A stretch of DNA of 64,000 bases from Polycyclovorans sp002706265 (GTDB lineage Bacteria; Pseudomonadota; Gammaproteobacteria; Nevskiales; Nevskiaceae): the NCBI GenBank assembly GCA_963973915.1, contig CAXBBM010000001.1, positions 1 through 64,000 on the forward strand. Direction: 5' to 3'. The position numbers were made by a program, and so were the translations under genes. Shown here piece by piece: positions 18,947 to 27,707 of the stretch; positions within the stretch are counted from its first letter, which is position 1; every line of letters starts with the position of its first letter. The notes under the pieces are model-generated. The model did not search any database, had not been told where the DNA came from, and worked only from the letters and a program-made list of their open reading frames with translations.

Positions 18947-19600
18947 ATGATCAAAATCATGCTGGTCGATGACCATCGCCTGGTGCGTGCGGGCCTGAAG
19001 CGCGTCCTGCTGGAGATGGCCGACATGGAGGTCGTGGGCGAGGCCAGCACCGGCGAAGAGGCACTGGAGTTGGTGCGGACCGTGCCGGTCGATATCGTGC
19101 TGCTCGACATCAACATGCCCGGCATCGGCGGGCTGGAAACCACGCGGCGCTTCAAGCAGCGGTTACCGGACGTGAAGATCATCGTCGTGTCGATGCACCT
19201 TGAAGAGCCTTACCCCAGCCGACTGCTCGGCGCCGGCGCGTCGGGCTATCTGAGCAAGGATTCGGCCGCTGACGAAGTGGTGGCGGCCATTCGGCGCGTC
19301 AACGGCGGCGGGCACTACGTCGCCGCCGACGTGGCCGGCAACCTTGCCGCCAGCCTGGTCAAGGGGCGCCCGGACTCGCCGTTCGAACAGCTCTCGCAGC
19401 GTGAAACCCAGGTCATGCTCATGGTCACCAAGGGCCATTCCACGCAGGACATTTCAGACAGCCTGCACCTGTCACCCAAAACCGTCAGCACCTACCGTTA
19501 CCGCCTGTTCGAGAAGCTGGGCGTGTCCAACGACGTTGAACTGACGCGCCTGGCGATGCGCTACGGTCTGTTGGATGAAAATGAGGAATCGCCACACTGA
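18947..19600 (+). CDS. uvrY: Response regulator of the GacA/UvrY type
   Basis: This 217-residue protein has an N-terminal receiver domain (acidic pocket Asp8/Asp9, phosphoacceptor Asp54 in LLDINMPG, conserved Lys in YLSKDSA). A C-terminal LuxR-type helix-turn-helix follows (about 147-205; LSQRETQVMLMVTKGHSTQDIS). I chose the ATG at 18947, with GGGA 7 nt upstream, over a TTG one codon earlier. In gammaproteobacteria this regulator, phosphorylated by BarA/GacS, activates small RNAs that sequester CsrA/RsmA. The following uvrC and pgsA genes match the conserved uvrY-uvrC-pgsA order. The sensor kinase is not in the window. Confidence 0.92.
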   Translation: MIKIMLVDDHRLVRAGLKRVLLEMADMEVVGEASTGEEALELVRTVPVDIVLLDINMPGIGGLETTRRFKQRLPDVKIIVVSMHLEEPYPSRLLGAGASGYLSKDSAADEVVAAIRRVNGGGHYVAADVAGNLAASLVKGRPDSPFEQLSQRETQVMLMVTKGHSTQDISDSLHLSPKTVSTYRYRLFEKLGVSNDVELTRLAMRYGLLDENEESPH

Positions 19601-19630
19601 CGCGCGCCGGCAGGCGCCACGAACCCCGGA

Positions 19631-21466
19631 ATGACGGATCCCAAGTCCGCTGAACGCCCCGCAGACTTCGACGCCCGCGGTTTTCTGCAGCAGTTGACCA
19701 CCCAGCCCGGCGTGTACCGCATGCTGGGCGCCGCGGGCGACCTGCTGTATGTGGGCAAGGCCCGCAACCTGAAAAAGCGCGTGTCTCAGTATTTTTTGCG
19801 GGCCTCGGGTGACCCGCGCATCGAGTCGATGGTGTCGCAGATTCGCCACATCGACATCACCGTCACCCACACCGAAGATGAAGCGCTGATCCTTGAGGCG
19901 ACGCTGATCAAGGAACTGCAGCCGCGCTACAACATCCTGTACCGCGACGACAAAAGTTATCCCTACCTGCGCATTTCGGCGCATGCCTACCCGCGTATCA
20001 GCTACTACCGGGGCGAAAAGCGCGGCAACGATCAGTACTTCGGGCCGTTTCCCAGCGCCGGCGCGGTACGCGAAACCCTGGTCACGCTGCAGAAGCTGTT
20101 CCAGCTGCGGCCCTGCCGCGACAGCTTTTTCGCGCATCGCGAACGGCCCTGCCTGCAGCACCAGATCAAACGCTGCTCGGCGCCCTGCGTGCAGCTGATC
20201 GGGACCGACGAGTACGCGCGCGACGTCAACGATGCCAAGCGTCTGCTGGGCGGGCAGGCCGACCAGCTGGCGGCCGAGCTGGCGGCGCAGATGGACGCCG
20301 CCGCCAACGCTCTGGAGTTTGAGCGTGCGGCCAAGGTGCGCGACCAGATTGCCGCGCTCAAGCGCGTGCGTGAAAGCCGCAACATGACCGGTGGCGCCGC
20401 CGATCTGGACGTGATCGCCGTGGCGCTGCACCCGGCCCATTCCTGTCTGGTGGTGATGTCGGTGCGCGACGGCATGAACCTGGGGCATCGCAGCCACTTT
20501 CCGCGGCACCCGCCGCATGCCGAGGCGGCCGCGCTGCTGGAGAGTTTTCTCAGTCAGCATTACCTGACGCTGCCGCCACCGTCCGAGATTCTGCTCAGCG
20601 ACGCCCCGGCCGAACTGAAGTGGATCGCCGACGCGCTGAGTCAGCAGGCCGGGCGCCGCATCAGCCTCGGTCGTCCGCAGCGCGGCGCCAAGCTGCGCCT
20701 GTTGCAGATGGCACAGAACACGGCCGCCCAGGCGCTGTCGGCGCACCTGGCCGACGCCGCGAGCATGGATGCCCGCTTTCTGGAGCTGCAGCAGGTGATG
20801 GACCTCGAAGCATTGCCGAGGCGCATCGAATGCTTCGACATCTCCCACACCGGCGGCGAGCGTGCGGTGGCCTCCTGCGTCGTGTTCAACGACAAGGGTC
20901 CGGCCAAGGCGTCGTACCGAAAATTCAACATCGACGGCATCACCCCCGGTGACGATTACGCGGCCATCAAGCAGGCCGTCACCCGGCGCTTCATGCGGGT
21001 GAAGTCGGGCGAAGTGCAGCGGCCCGACCTGTTGCTGATCGACGGCGGTAAAGGGCAGCTTTCTGCCGCGCTGGAAGGTCTGGAAGAGGCCGACTGCCTC
21101 GACGTGCGCATCGCGGCCGTGGCCAAGGGGCCAACACGGCGCGCCGGCATGGAAGAAATCATCCTGCCCGAGCGTTCGCTGCCGCTGCGGCTGCCGCCTG
21201 ACTCGCCCGCGCTGAACCTCATCCAGCGGGTGCGTGACGAGGCCCACCGGTTCGCCATCACCGGCCACCGCGCACGACGTGACAAGGCGCGGCTGACCTC
21301 CGACCTCGACCAGATCGAAGGTCTGGGCCCGGCCCGCAAGCGCGCGTTGCTGGCCGCGTTTGGCGGTCTGGCGGCGGTGCGGCGCGCCTCCGTTGACCAG
21401 CTGGCGCAAGTCAATGGCGTGTCGCGAACCTTGGCCGAACGCATCTACGCGGCGTCCCGCGGCTAG
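19631..21466 (+). CDS. uvrC: Excinuclease ABC subunit C
   Basis: This 611-residue protein makes the two incisions flanking DNA damage in nucleotide excision repair. The N-terminal GIY-YIG nuclease domain (PGVYRML, LLYVGKARNLKKRV, residues about 20-100) makes the 3' cut. A UVR motif near 215-250 contacts UvrB. The RNase H-like domain (IECFDISHTGG, LLLIDGGKGQL) makes the 5' cut. Two helix-hairpin-helix motifs close the protein (GLGPARKRALLAAFGG). It lies 30 bp after the response regulator. Confidence 0.97.
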   Translation: MTDPKSAERPADFDARGFLQQLTTQPGVYRMLGAAGDLLYVGKARNLKKRVSQYFLRASGDPRIESMVSQIRHIDITVTHTEDEALILEATLIKELQPRYNILYRDDKSYPYLRISAHAYPRISYYRGEKRGNDQYFGPFPSAGAVRETLVTLQKLFQLRPCRDSFFAHRERPCLQHQIKRCSAPCVQLIGTDEYARDVNDAKRLLGGQADQLAAELAAQMDAAANALEFERAAKVRDQIAALKRVRESRNMTGGAADLDVIAVALHPAHSCLVVMSVRDGMNLGHRSHFPRHPPHAEAAALLESFLSQHYLTLPPPSEILLSDAPAELKWIADALSQQAGRRISLGRPQRGAKLRLLQMAQNTAAQALSAHLADAASMDARFLELQQVMDLEALPRRIECFDISHTGGERAVASCVVFNDKGPAKASYRKFNIDGITPGDDYAAIKQAVTRRFMRVKSGEVQRPDLLLIDGGKGQLSAALEGLEEADCLDVRIAAVAKGPTRRAGMEEIILPERSLPLRLPPDSPALNLIQRVRDEAHRFAITGHRARRDKARLTSDLDQIEGLGPARKRALLAAFGGLAAVRRASVDQLAQVNGVSRTLAERIYAASRG

Positions 21467-21567
21467 CGAACTCGGCGCGGGTCATGATGAGACGCTGCGC
21501 ACCCCAAGCGCAGTGAATTACCCCCAAACGCGCCTCAATCACGCCCTCAGCCTCTACACTGACGCGG

Positions 21568-22122
21568 ATGAAGCTCACACTGCCGTTGACCCTGACCCTG
21601 CTGCGCGTCGCGGCCATTCCCGTGGTGCTGCTGCTGTTTTATTGGCCGGTGCCGTATGCGCGGCAGGCGGCCACCGTCTTGTACGCCCTGGCGGCGTTCA
21701 CCGACTGGCTGGACGGCTATCTGGCGCGCAAATGGAACCAGACCTCGGCGTTCGGCGCCTTTCTGGACCCGGTGGCCGACAAGCTGCTGGTCGCCGTGTC
21801 GCTGGTGATGCTGCTGCGCGAAGACCCGTCCGGCGAACTGGCTTTTCTGGTGGCGATCATCATTGGCCGTGAAATCACCGTCTCGGCGCTGCGCGAGTGG
21901 ATGGCCGAACTGGGGCGCCGCGCCAGCGTGGCCGTGAGCTGGATCGGCAAATGGAAGACCGCCTTCCAGATGACCGCCATCGGCATGATGCTCTGGCAAG
22001 ACTCCACCTTCGGCATCGACTGGTACGCGCTGGGGCTGGGGCTGCTGTTCATCGCCGCCGCGCTGACCCTGTGGAGCATGGTGGCCTACCTGCGTTCCGC
22101 CTGGCCGCTGATGCGGCGGTAG
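21568..22122 (+). CDS. pgsA: CDP-diacylglycerol--glycerol-3-phosphate 3-phosphatidyltransferase
   Basis: This 184-residue integral membrane enzyme makes phosphatidylglycerol phosphate from CDP-diacylglycerol and glycerol 3-phosphate. The CDP-alcohol phosphotransferase signature is visible at residues about 48-75: DWLDGYLARKWNQTS, then GAFLDPVADK. Several hydrophobic segments span the length (about 5-35, 80-105, 145-165). It completes the conserved response regulator-uvrC-pgsA order. The tRNA genes found after pgsA in E. coli are absent here. Confidence 0.95.
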   Translation: MKLTLPLTLTLLRVAAIPVVLLLFYWPVPYARQAATVLYALAAFTDWLDGYLARKWNQTSAFGAFLDPVADKLLVAVSLVMLLREDPSGELAFLVAIIIGREITVSALREWMAELGRRASVAVSWIGKWKTAFQMTAIGMMLWQDSTFGIDWYALGLGLLFIAAALTLWSMVAYLRSAWPLMRR

Positions 22123-22360
22123 CGCGCACGGTTGACGGCTCGGCTCACCCGACGCTCCTCCCGAACGGCATCGATCGAGATCAAGACGGACACCCCTGAG
22201 GGCGCGCCTGCGCAGGCCGTCAGCAGGGCAGCGCAGCAAAGCGCCCATCGGGTTCTGCGCACTCAATGAGGCGCATCGCCATTGCCCTGAATGCCGGCGC
22301 CGCGCCGTGAGGGGACCGCGTCGGCAGTTGCGGGCCAGACAAGACCCACGTGCCGCGCGC

Positions 22361-22388
22361 ACAAAAAAGGCCAGCCCGAAGGCTGGCC
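22361..22388 (-). terminator. Rho-independent terminator of the DUF4394 lipoprotein gene
   Basis: On the reverse strand, GGCCAGCC and GGCTGGCC (plus-strand arms 22369-22376 and 22381-22388) form an 8-bp GC-rich stem with a UUCG loop. A run of six T follows. It starts 21 bp after the stop codon of the minus-strand gene ending at 22410. This is a textbook intrinsic terminator. Confidence 0.85.
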
Positions 22389-22409
22389 CTTTCCACGCCA
22401 TCCATGCGA

Positions 22410-24152
22410 TTACGGCATCGGAATCTGCAGGGTGATGGCATTGACGACACCGGCATCGCCGATGGGGCCAACGGCAGTGGCCGCGCCCGTATCGAGGTTG
22501 ATGGTGTACAGCGTCGACACCGTTGCGCCGGCGGTGCGCAACGCGGCGAGGCCAATCTCACCGCTGCCAGCTGGCACGATGTCGAAGCTCTGCTCGGCCG
22601 CTCCGGCGCCATTCACCGGCAGGGTCACGCCCAGAGCCCCCACCCGCACCAGCGCACCGTCGTTGGGGACCGCCACGCGGGCCAGTGAGCTGTCACGCGC
22701 GTCGAGTGCGTACTGGAACCTGCCGCCGCCGGGATTGCTCGCCCGGTAGGCGGTGGCCACGATCTGCGGCGCTGTGGAGGTCACGCGCGGCGTGCCGTCA
22801 ACAAACGCGAAGCCTGCCGCGCGCGCTTCGCCCGCCAGCTCTCGGCCTTCCTGCAGGTTCACGCGCAGGTTCTGTGCCGTGTCACTGAGAATGCGCAGCA
22901 GGTCGGCGCGCGGGTTGAAGTCGACGCCAAATTGCGTGCCGCTCAACGGCACCGAGAGGGTCACGGCCTCGGCCAGATCGAGCACCGTGGGATCGGTGGC
23001 ATTGTCGATCACCGCCGCCACGCGGCTCGCGCTGGTCAGCACGTAGCCGGTGTCTTTGTCTTCCTCCAATGAGGTGGTGCGGATGTCCAGACCCAGCACG
23101 CGTTCGCCGTCCATCAGGCCGTTGAAGGTGAGGGTGTCACCGGTGTCGACCAGCGTGGGTGTGGCGCCCAGGGTCAAGGTATAGGGCTCAAGTTGGTCGG
23201 CCATGTCCCCGGCTGCCAAGGCAAAGACATCCCGCTGTGCGGCCGGGCTGGTGTCATCGTCCCGCGCCACGACGACGGCTGCGTAGGCATTGCCGCGCAA
23301 CGCGCCAAGCAGGGTCGCCGCACCGGTTGCGGGGTCGATGGAATAGAGCCCGCTTTCTGCACCCACGGTCAACGCCGCGTAGTGCTCGTTGGCCATATCG
23401 GCTTCGGAATAGTAGATGTCGTAGCCATTCACGCCACTGGCATCCACGCCCAGCGGCCCCACCAGGGTCAAGGGCCCAAGGTTGGCATTCTGCGTGTACA
23501 ACACATCATTCTCGGTGTCGATCACGTACAGAACCGTCCCTTCAAGGCCGACCTCAGCGTTGGTGTACGCGGCGGCCGTCACCCCTTGCTGATACCCCAT
23601 CACGCCGTCCACCAGCGTGTTCACGGCCATGGCCGGAGCGGGATTGGTGAGTGCGGCGGTGGGCACCCGCAGGTTCTTGCCGTCGTCGCCGATGATGCGC
23701 AGCGCGTTGGCCGCGGGGTTGAAGTCCACGCCGATCCGGTTGCCGGTGAGTGCAGTGCCGTCGCCGGCAATGGGCTGGATCACGGTGGCCATCGCCGTTT
23801 CAGGATCCAGAATCAGCGAACGGCCGGTGCTGGTCACCGCATGCAGGTCGCCCGTCGTTGGACCGGTCGGGCGGAAATCGATGCCCACGATGGATTCCCC
23901 GGTGCCGAGCGCACTCACCGTGCCCACCGTTTCCAGCATGGACGGGTCGGTGGCTGAAAAACGCACCAACTCGGCATCTCCGCGCACGCCGAAGACGTTC
24001 AGATCGGCATCGGGCGCAGGGCCGAATGGGCTGGGATCACTGTCGCTGGAGCACGCCGCGATCGCGGTGACCGCCAACATCATGGCGCTCAGGACCACCG
24101 CCTTGGCGCGCCCCTCGGACGCCGGGTGCTGCATGGATTCAACCTTTTTCAT
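22410..24152 (-). CDS. Lipoprotein with two DUF4394 domains
   Basis: The protein has 580 residues. The start at 24152 is supported by GGAG six bases upstream. A lipoprotein signal is present: charged N-terminus, hydrophobic stretch VVLSAMMLAVTA, lipobox IAAC with Cys34, then an Asp/Ser-rich linker. Two copies of the DUF4394 pattern follow (about 50-310 and 315-575). Each has an IDFRPTGP-like strand, a GVDFNP motif (GVDFNPAANALRII and GVDFNPRADLLRIL) and NLRV, suggesting a beta-propeller-like repeat protein. Function is unknown; it should be anchored at the outer or inner membrane facing the periplasm. It stands alone between pgsA (convergent) and the AddA-like gene. Confidence 0.88.
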   Translation of the reverse strand: MKKVESMQHPASEGRAKAVVLSAMMLAVTAIAACSSDSDPSPFGPAPDADLNVFGVRGDAELVRFSATDPSMLETVGTVSALGTGESIVGIDFRPTGPTTGDLHAVTSTGRSLILDPETAMATVIQPIAGDGTALTGNRIGVDFNPAANALRIIGDDGKNLRVPTAALTNPAPAMAVNTLVDGVMGYQQGVTAAAYTNAEVGLEGTVLYVIDTENDVLYTQNANLGPLTLVGPLGVDASGVNGYDIYYSEADMANEHYAALTVGAESGLYSIDPATGAATLLGALRGNAYAAVVVARDDDTSPAAQRDVFALAAGDMADQLEPYTLTLGATPTLVDTGDTLTFNGLMDGERVLGLDIRTTSLEEDKDTGYVLTSASRVAAVIDNATDPTVLDLAEAVTLSVPLSGTQFGVDFNPRADLLRILSDTAQNLRVNLQEGRELAGEARAAGFAFVDGTPRVTSTAPQIVATAYRASNPGGGRFQYALDARDSSLARVAVPNDGALVRVGALGVTLPVNGAGAAEQSFDIVPAGSGEIGLAALRTAGATVSTLYTINLDTGAATAVGPIGDAGVVNAITLQIPMP

Positions 24153-24341
24153 CATGTTCTCCGCTATGAATGGGTCTGGGTGAAGCGTCTCGCCGGGCTT
24201 GCGCCCTCTACACGTACGCGACGGCGTCCGGGGTGGATGCGACGGAGCCCGAACCGCGCTGCGTGCGCAGATGCCGGGCGCCCGATGGATGGTGGCACGC
24301 GTCCACACCCTGCACCAGCGTCTCGAAGGCTCAGGCGCCCG

Positions 24342-27300
24342 TTACTCGGTGAGGCCGGGCAGCTGCGACGGCAGTCCATCTCGACTCACCAATCGATTCA
24401 GCGCCACCAGATACAGCGCCGTCTGGACGGTCTTGCCCGGCCGCAAGGCGGTCATCAGTTGCGCATAGCGGTCGATCTGTGGGCGGTACCGGTCGGCCGC
24501 CGCCTGCATGACCTGGGCGGGGTCTTGGAGGTCGTCGCCGGGGGCGGCGAGTTTGTAGTCGATGATCCACAGGGTGCCGTCGGGGGTTTCGAAGCAGCGG
24601 TCGATGACGGCGCTGGTCCATTCGCCGTCGAGGAATGCCGCCAGTGGATATTCCGAGGCCGCCCAGGCCCAGGGCGCGAGAATGGCGCGGCCGGTGGCGC
24701 TGGCGAGGGTCTGGGTCACCGCGGCCATGACCTCGTCACTGAGCGCTTCGACCTGATCGGTCGGCAGGCCGGCCCGGTGCAGGGCGGCGTGCATGGAGGC
24801 GAGGCGCCGCGCCGGATCGGCCTGCCAGGCGGGGATGCCTTCGATCGAGATCGCTTCCATGGCCTGGTGGAACAAGCGCCCGCGCCACTGGGCGCTGCGG
24901 TCGCCGTCGGCGGCCAGGGCGTCGTCGTCGGGCGACAGCACCCGCTCTGAGGGGCGCACGCTGCGCCGCTCCACCGGCACCGGCAGGCCCCACGGGTGGG
25001 CCTCGTGGGCCAGCAGCGCGTCGGCCGCCAGGGGCAGCCGCGGCGCGATGGGCGCGCGGCTGCGGTCGAAGGGCTGAGGCGCGTGCGCTTCGGGCAGGGC
25101 GTGCATCGGGAAGGGCACGCCCAGCCGCTCGGCAAAGCTGTTGGCTTCAAAGCGCGGCGGCGTGGTGATCGGGTCGGCGTCGTTACGCGCGCCGCTGGCC
25201 AGCAGGTGCAGGTGCGATTTTGCACGGGTGGTGGCGACGTACAGCAGGCGCAGCCCTTCGGCCTGTTTGATGGCCTTGTCGCGGCCGGTGCTGAAGTCGA
25301 ACAGGCGGCACCAGTCATCGTCGGCTGGGCGCGATGACGGGGGTTTGGGGACCAGCAGCGGGGCCTGGCCGGGCAGATCGAGGCGACTGAGCAGCGGTTT
25401 GCGGTCGCCGCGCGTGGCCTTGCCGCAGCCGACCAGCAGCACTTCGTCGAACTCCAGTCCCTTGGCGCGGTGCAGGGTCATCAGTTGCAGGCGTTGCTGT
25501 CCCGGCTCGGCGTAGAGCCGCTCGACGGCGCGTTGCAGGGCCGGCAGGTCCAGTTGTCCGGCGGCGGCGTGGCGGGTGATGAGCTCAAAGGCGCGGTCCA
25601 CGTCGAGCCGGTCTTGAGCGCTCAGCCCGGCGTCGCCGCCCAGCCGGTGCCACAGGGCGCGCACGGCGGCCGGCAGATCGGCGCGCAGCCGCGGATCGGC
25701 ATCGAGCGCCTCGATGGCGTTCAGCAGGCGGCTGACGCGACGACCACCCTCGGGGCTGAGGCTGATGCGGTCGGCCTCGCGCAAGCGGGACAGCCAGGGC
25801 AATTTGCGGCGGCCGGTACTCAGGGCCAGCAGATCGGCCCACGACAATCCGACCCAGGGGGCGCGCAGCCAGATCAGCCAGGCCAGATCGTCGGCGGCGT
25901 GCCAGCGGGCGCGCAGGCAGGCCAACAGATCGCGCACGGCGGGGCGGCTGGCCAGCGGGTCGATCTCGACGCCGCTGAAGGGAATCTGCCGCTGGCGCAG
26001 TTCGGCGATCAACGGCATCAGGTGACGCCGCGCGCGCGCCAGCACCGCCACGGACTCGCTGCGCGCCAGGGCGGTTTCGATGAGGTCGGCGCCATGCGCG
26101 GCTTCGTCGGTTTCATCGGCAAATCCGAACAGATTGACGCTGCCGCCGCCCGGGGGCTTCTGCGCCACGCCGTGCGTGAACGGCACTTCGCCGGCGTCGA
26201 GATCGGGTGTGTCGGGAAAGCAGGGTGCGAGGGCGTCGTTGACCCAGTTCACCACCGCGGGGTCGGAACGGAAATTGGCGTGCAGTTCGACAATTTCCAG
26301 TGGCAGTGCGCCGAGTTGCCGGTCGCTGATGAGCTGGGTGAAGACCCGCACATCGGCCTTGCGAAAGGCGTAGATCGACTGTTGTGGATCGCCGACCAGA
26401 AACAGCGAGCGGCCGTCGCCCGGCTGCCAGCCTTCGGTGAGTTGCTCCAGCAGGGCGACCTGGCTGGCCGAGGTGTCCTGCATTTCATCGACCAGCAGAT
26501 GGCGGATCTGGGCATCGCGCTTGAGCAGGGCCTCGCCGTAGCTGCCGTCGGGGCGCAGCGCCTCGCGGGCAGCCAGCGCCACTTCGACAAAGTCGGACGC
26601 GCCGCGCCCGCTCATCACCAGGCGGTGGTGCGCCAGCAGGTGACGCAAGACGATGCGCAGGTGGCCGCGCAGCACCGCCAGCGCAGGGCTGAGGCGCGGC
26701 GGCGGCAGGGTCAGCAGGCGCACGGCGGCGGCTTCGAGGTCGGTGTCGCCTTCGCGCTCGGTGACCAGCGCCTTCATCAACTGATGCTGGGGTGTTCCGG
26801 CCTTGAAGCCGGTGTTCGCTTTGATGCCGCCCGGCTTGCGCAGGGTCTTGTCGGTTTTGGTGACCAGGGTGCTGGCGAGATGACGATAAAGCGTGTCCTG
26901 CTCCGGATCGACGGCAGGCCAGCGCGTGAGGTCCAGCGCCCAGGCGAAGTCCGGGTAGTCGGGCGCGGCCAGGCGCAGGGCTTCGAGCAGACGTTCGGTG
27001 TCGCGGCCGAGCACGTCGCTGAGGCGTTGCTGCGCCTCGCACTGCAGCTCGACCAGCAGGGCCAGCGGTGCGCTGTCGTCATCGGTGGCACCGAGCAGGT
27101 CGCGGCTCCACTGGTCGCGGCGCTCCATCAGCTCCACCAGCGACTGCGTGAGGCTGTCGAGGCGGTTGTCCACCGCGGCCAGCAGGCCGCTGGCGGCCGC
27201 GAACAGTTCGGCGTCGGCCTGGGGTCGCAGTGCCGCGTCGAACACGCCGTCGACGGCGGCTTCGATCAGGCCGCGCGGGTCGTCGCTCACGGTCAGCCGT

Positions 27301-27707
27301 CCGCCCAGGCCGGAGAGCAGCGGCAGCTCGGCGGCAATGGCGGCGTTCAGGCCATCGATGGTCTGCGCGCGCAGCCGCGACGGGGTGTCGGCCAGGGCCC
27401 AGCCCAGTGCGGCGTCGCGGGCGCGCACCGCTTCGGCGAGCGCGAAATGCTGCGCGGCATAGTCATCGCCCGCAGGCGGCGGGGCGGTGTGGGTCAATGC
27501 GGCCAGCACGCGGTCGCGAATCTCGGCGGCGGCCTTGGTGGTGAAGGTGATGGCCACCACCTGCTCGGGCCGGTCGCAGGTGGCCAGCGCCGCCAGAAAG
27601 CGCTGCACCAGCAGGCCGGTCTTGCCGGATCCGGCGGGCGCGATGGCCACCACGTGGCGGTCCAGCCGCAGGGCGCGTGCGCGGGCGGTCTGGTCGGGCG
27701 GGGTCAT
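24342..27707 (-). CDS. AddA-like UvrD/Rep-family helicase-nuclease
   Basis: The protein has 1121 residues. The ATG at 27707 is chosen because it overlaps the upstream stop as ATGA and is followed at once by the helicase N-terminus. Superfamily 1 motifs are complete: PAGSGKT (residues 24-30), ITFTTKAAAEIRDRV, LLVDEMQDTSASQ, LVGDPQQSIYAFR, TLHRAKGLEFDEVLL and LYVATTRAKSHL. A C-terminal PD-(D/E)XK nuclease motif is visible (WIIDYKLAAPGDD). This is the architecture of AddA, which unwinds and resects double-strand breaks together with AddB. The partner downstream-of-start gene at 27704-30244 supports that. The sequence is divergent from Bacillus AddA, so I give no symbol. Confidence 0.88.
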   Translation of the reverse strand: MTPPDQTARARALRLDRHVVAIAPAGSGKTGLLVQRFLAALATCDRPEQVVAITFTTKAAAEIRDRVLAALTHTAPPPAGDDYAAQHFALAEAVRARDAALGWALADTPSRLRAQTIDGLNAAIAAELPLLSGLGGRLTVSDDPRGLIEAAVDGVFDAALRPQADAELFAAASGLLAAVDNRLDSLTQSLVELMERRDQWSRDLLGATDDDSAPLALLVELQCEAQQRLSDVLGRDTERLLEALRLAAPDYPDFAWALDLTRWPAVDPEQDTLYRHLASTLVTKTDKTLRKPGGIKANTGFKAGTPQHQLMKALVTEREGDTDLEAAAVRLLTLPPPRLSPALAVLRGHLRIVLRHLLAHHRLVMSGRGASDFVEVALAAREALRPDGSYGEALLKRDAQIRHLLVDEMQDTSASQVALLEQLTEGWQPGDGRSLFLVGDPQQSIYAFRKADVRVFTQLISDRQLGALPLEIVELHANFRSDPAVVNWVNDALAPCFPDTPDLDAGEVPFTHGVAQKPPGGGSVNLFGFADETDEAAHGADLIETALARSESVAVLARARRHLMPLIAELRQRQIPFSGVEIDPLASRPAVRDLLACLRARWHAADDLAWLIWLRAPWVGLSWADLLALSTGRRKLPWLSRLREADRISLSPEGGRRVSRLLNAIEALDADPRLRADLPAAVRALWHRLGGDAGLSAQDRLDVDRAFELITRHAAAGQLDLPALQRAVERLYAEPGQQRLQLMTLHRAKGLEFDEVLLVGCGKATRGDRKPLLSRLDLPGQAPLLVPKPPSSRPADDDWCRLFDFSTGRDKAIKQAEGLRLLYVATTRAKSHLHLLASGARNDADPITTPPRFEANSFAERLGVPFPMHALPEAHAPQPFDRSRAPIAPRLPLAADALLAHEAHPWGLPVPVERRSVRPSERVLSPDDDALAADGDRSAQWRGRLFHQAMEAISIEGIPAWQADPARRLASMHAALHRAGLPTDQVEALSDEVMAAVTQTLASATGRAILAPWAWAASEYPLAAFLDGEWTSAVIDRCFETPDGTLWIIDYKLAAPGDDLQDPAQVMQAAADRYRPQIDRYAQLMTALRPGKTVQTALYLVALNRLVSRDGLPSQLPGLTE

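Noticed and set aside
22123..22360. Possible tRNA genes after pgsA
   Set aside because: No cloverleaf or T-loop GGTTCGA-type sequence is visible in the gap.
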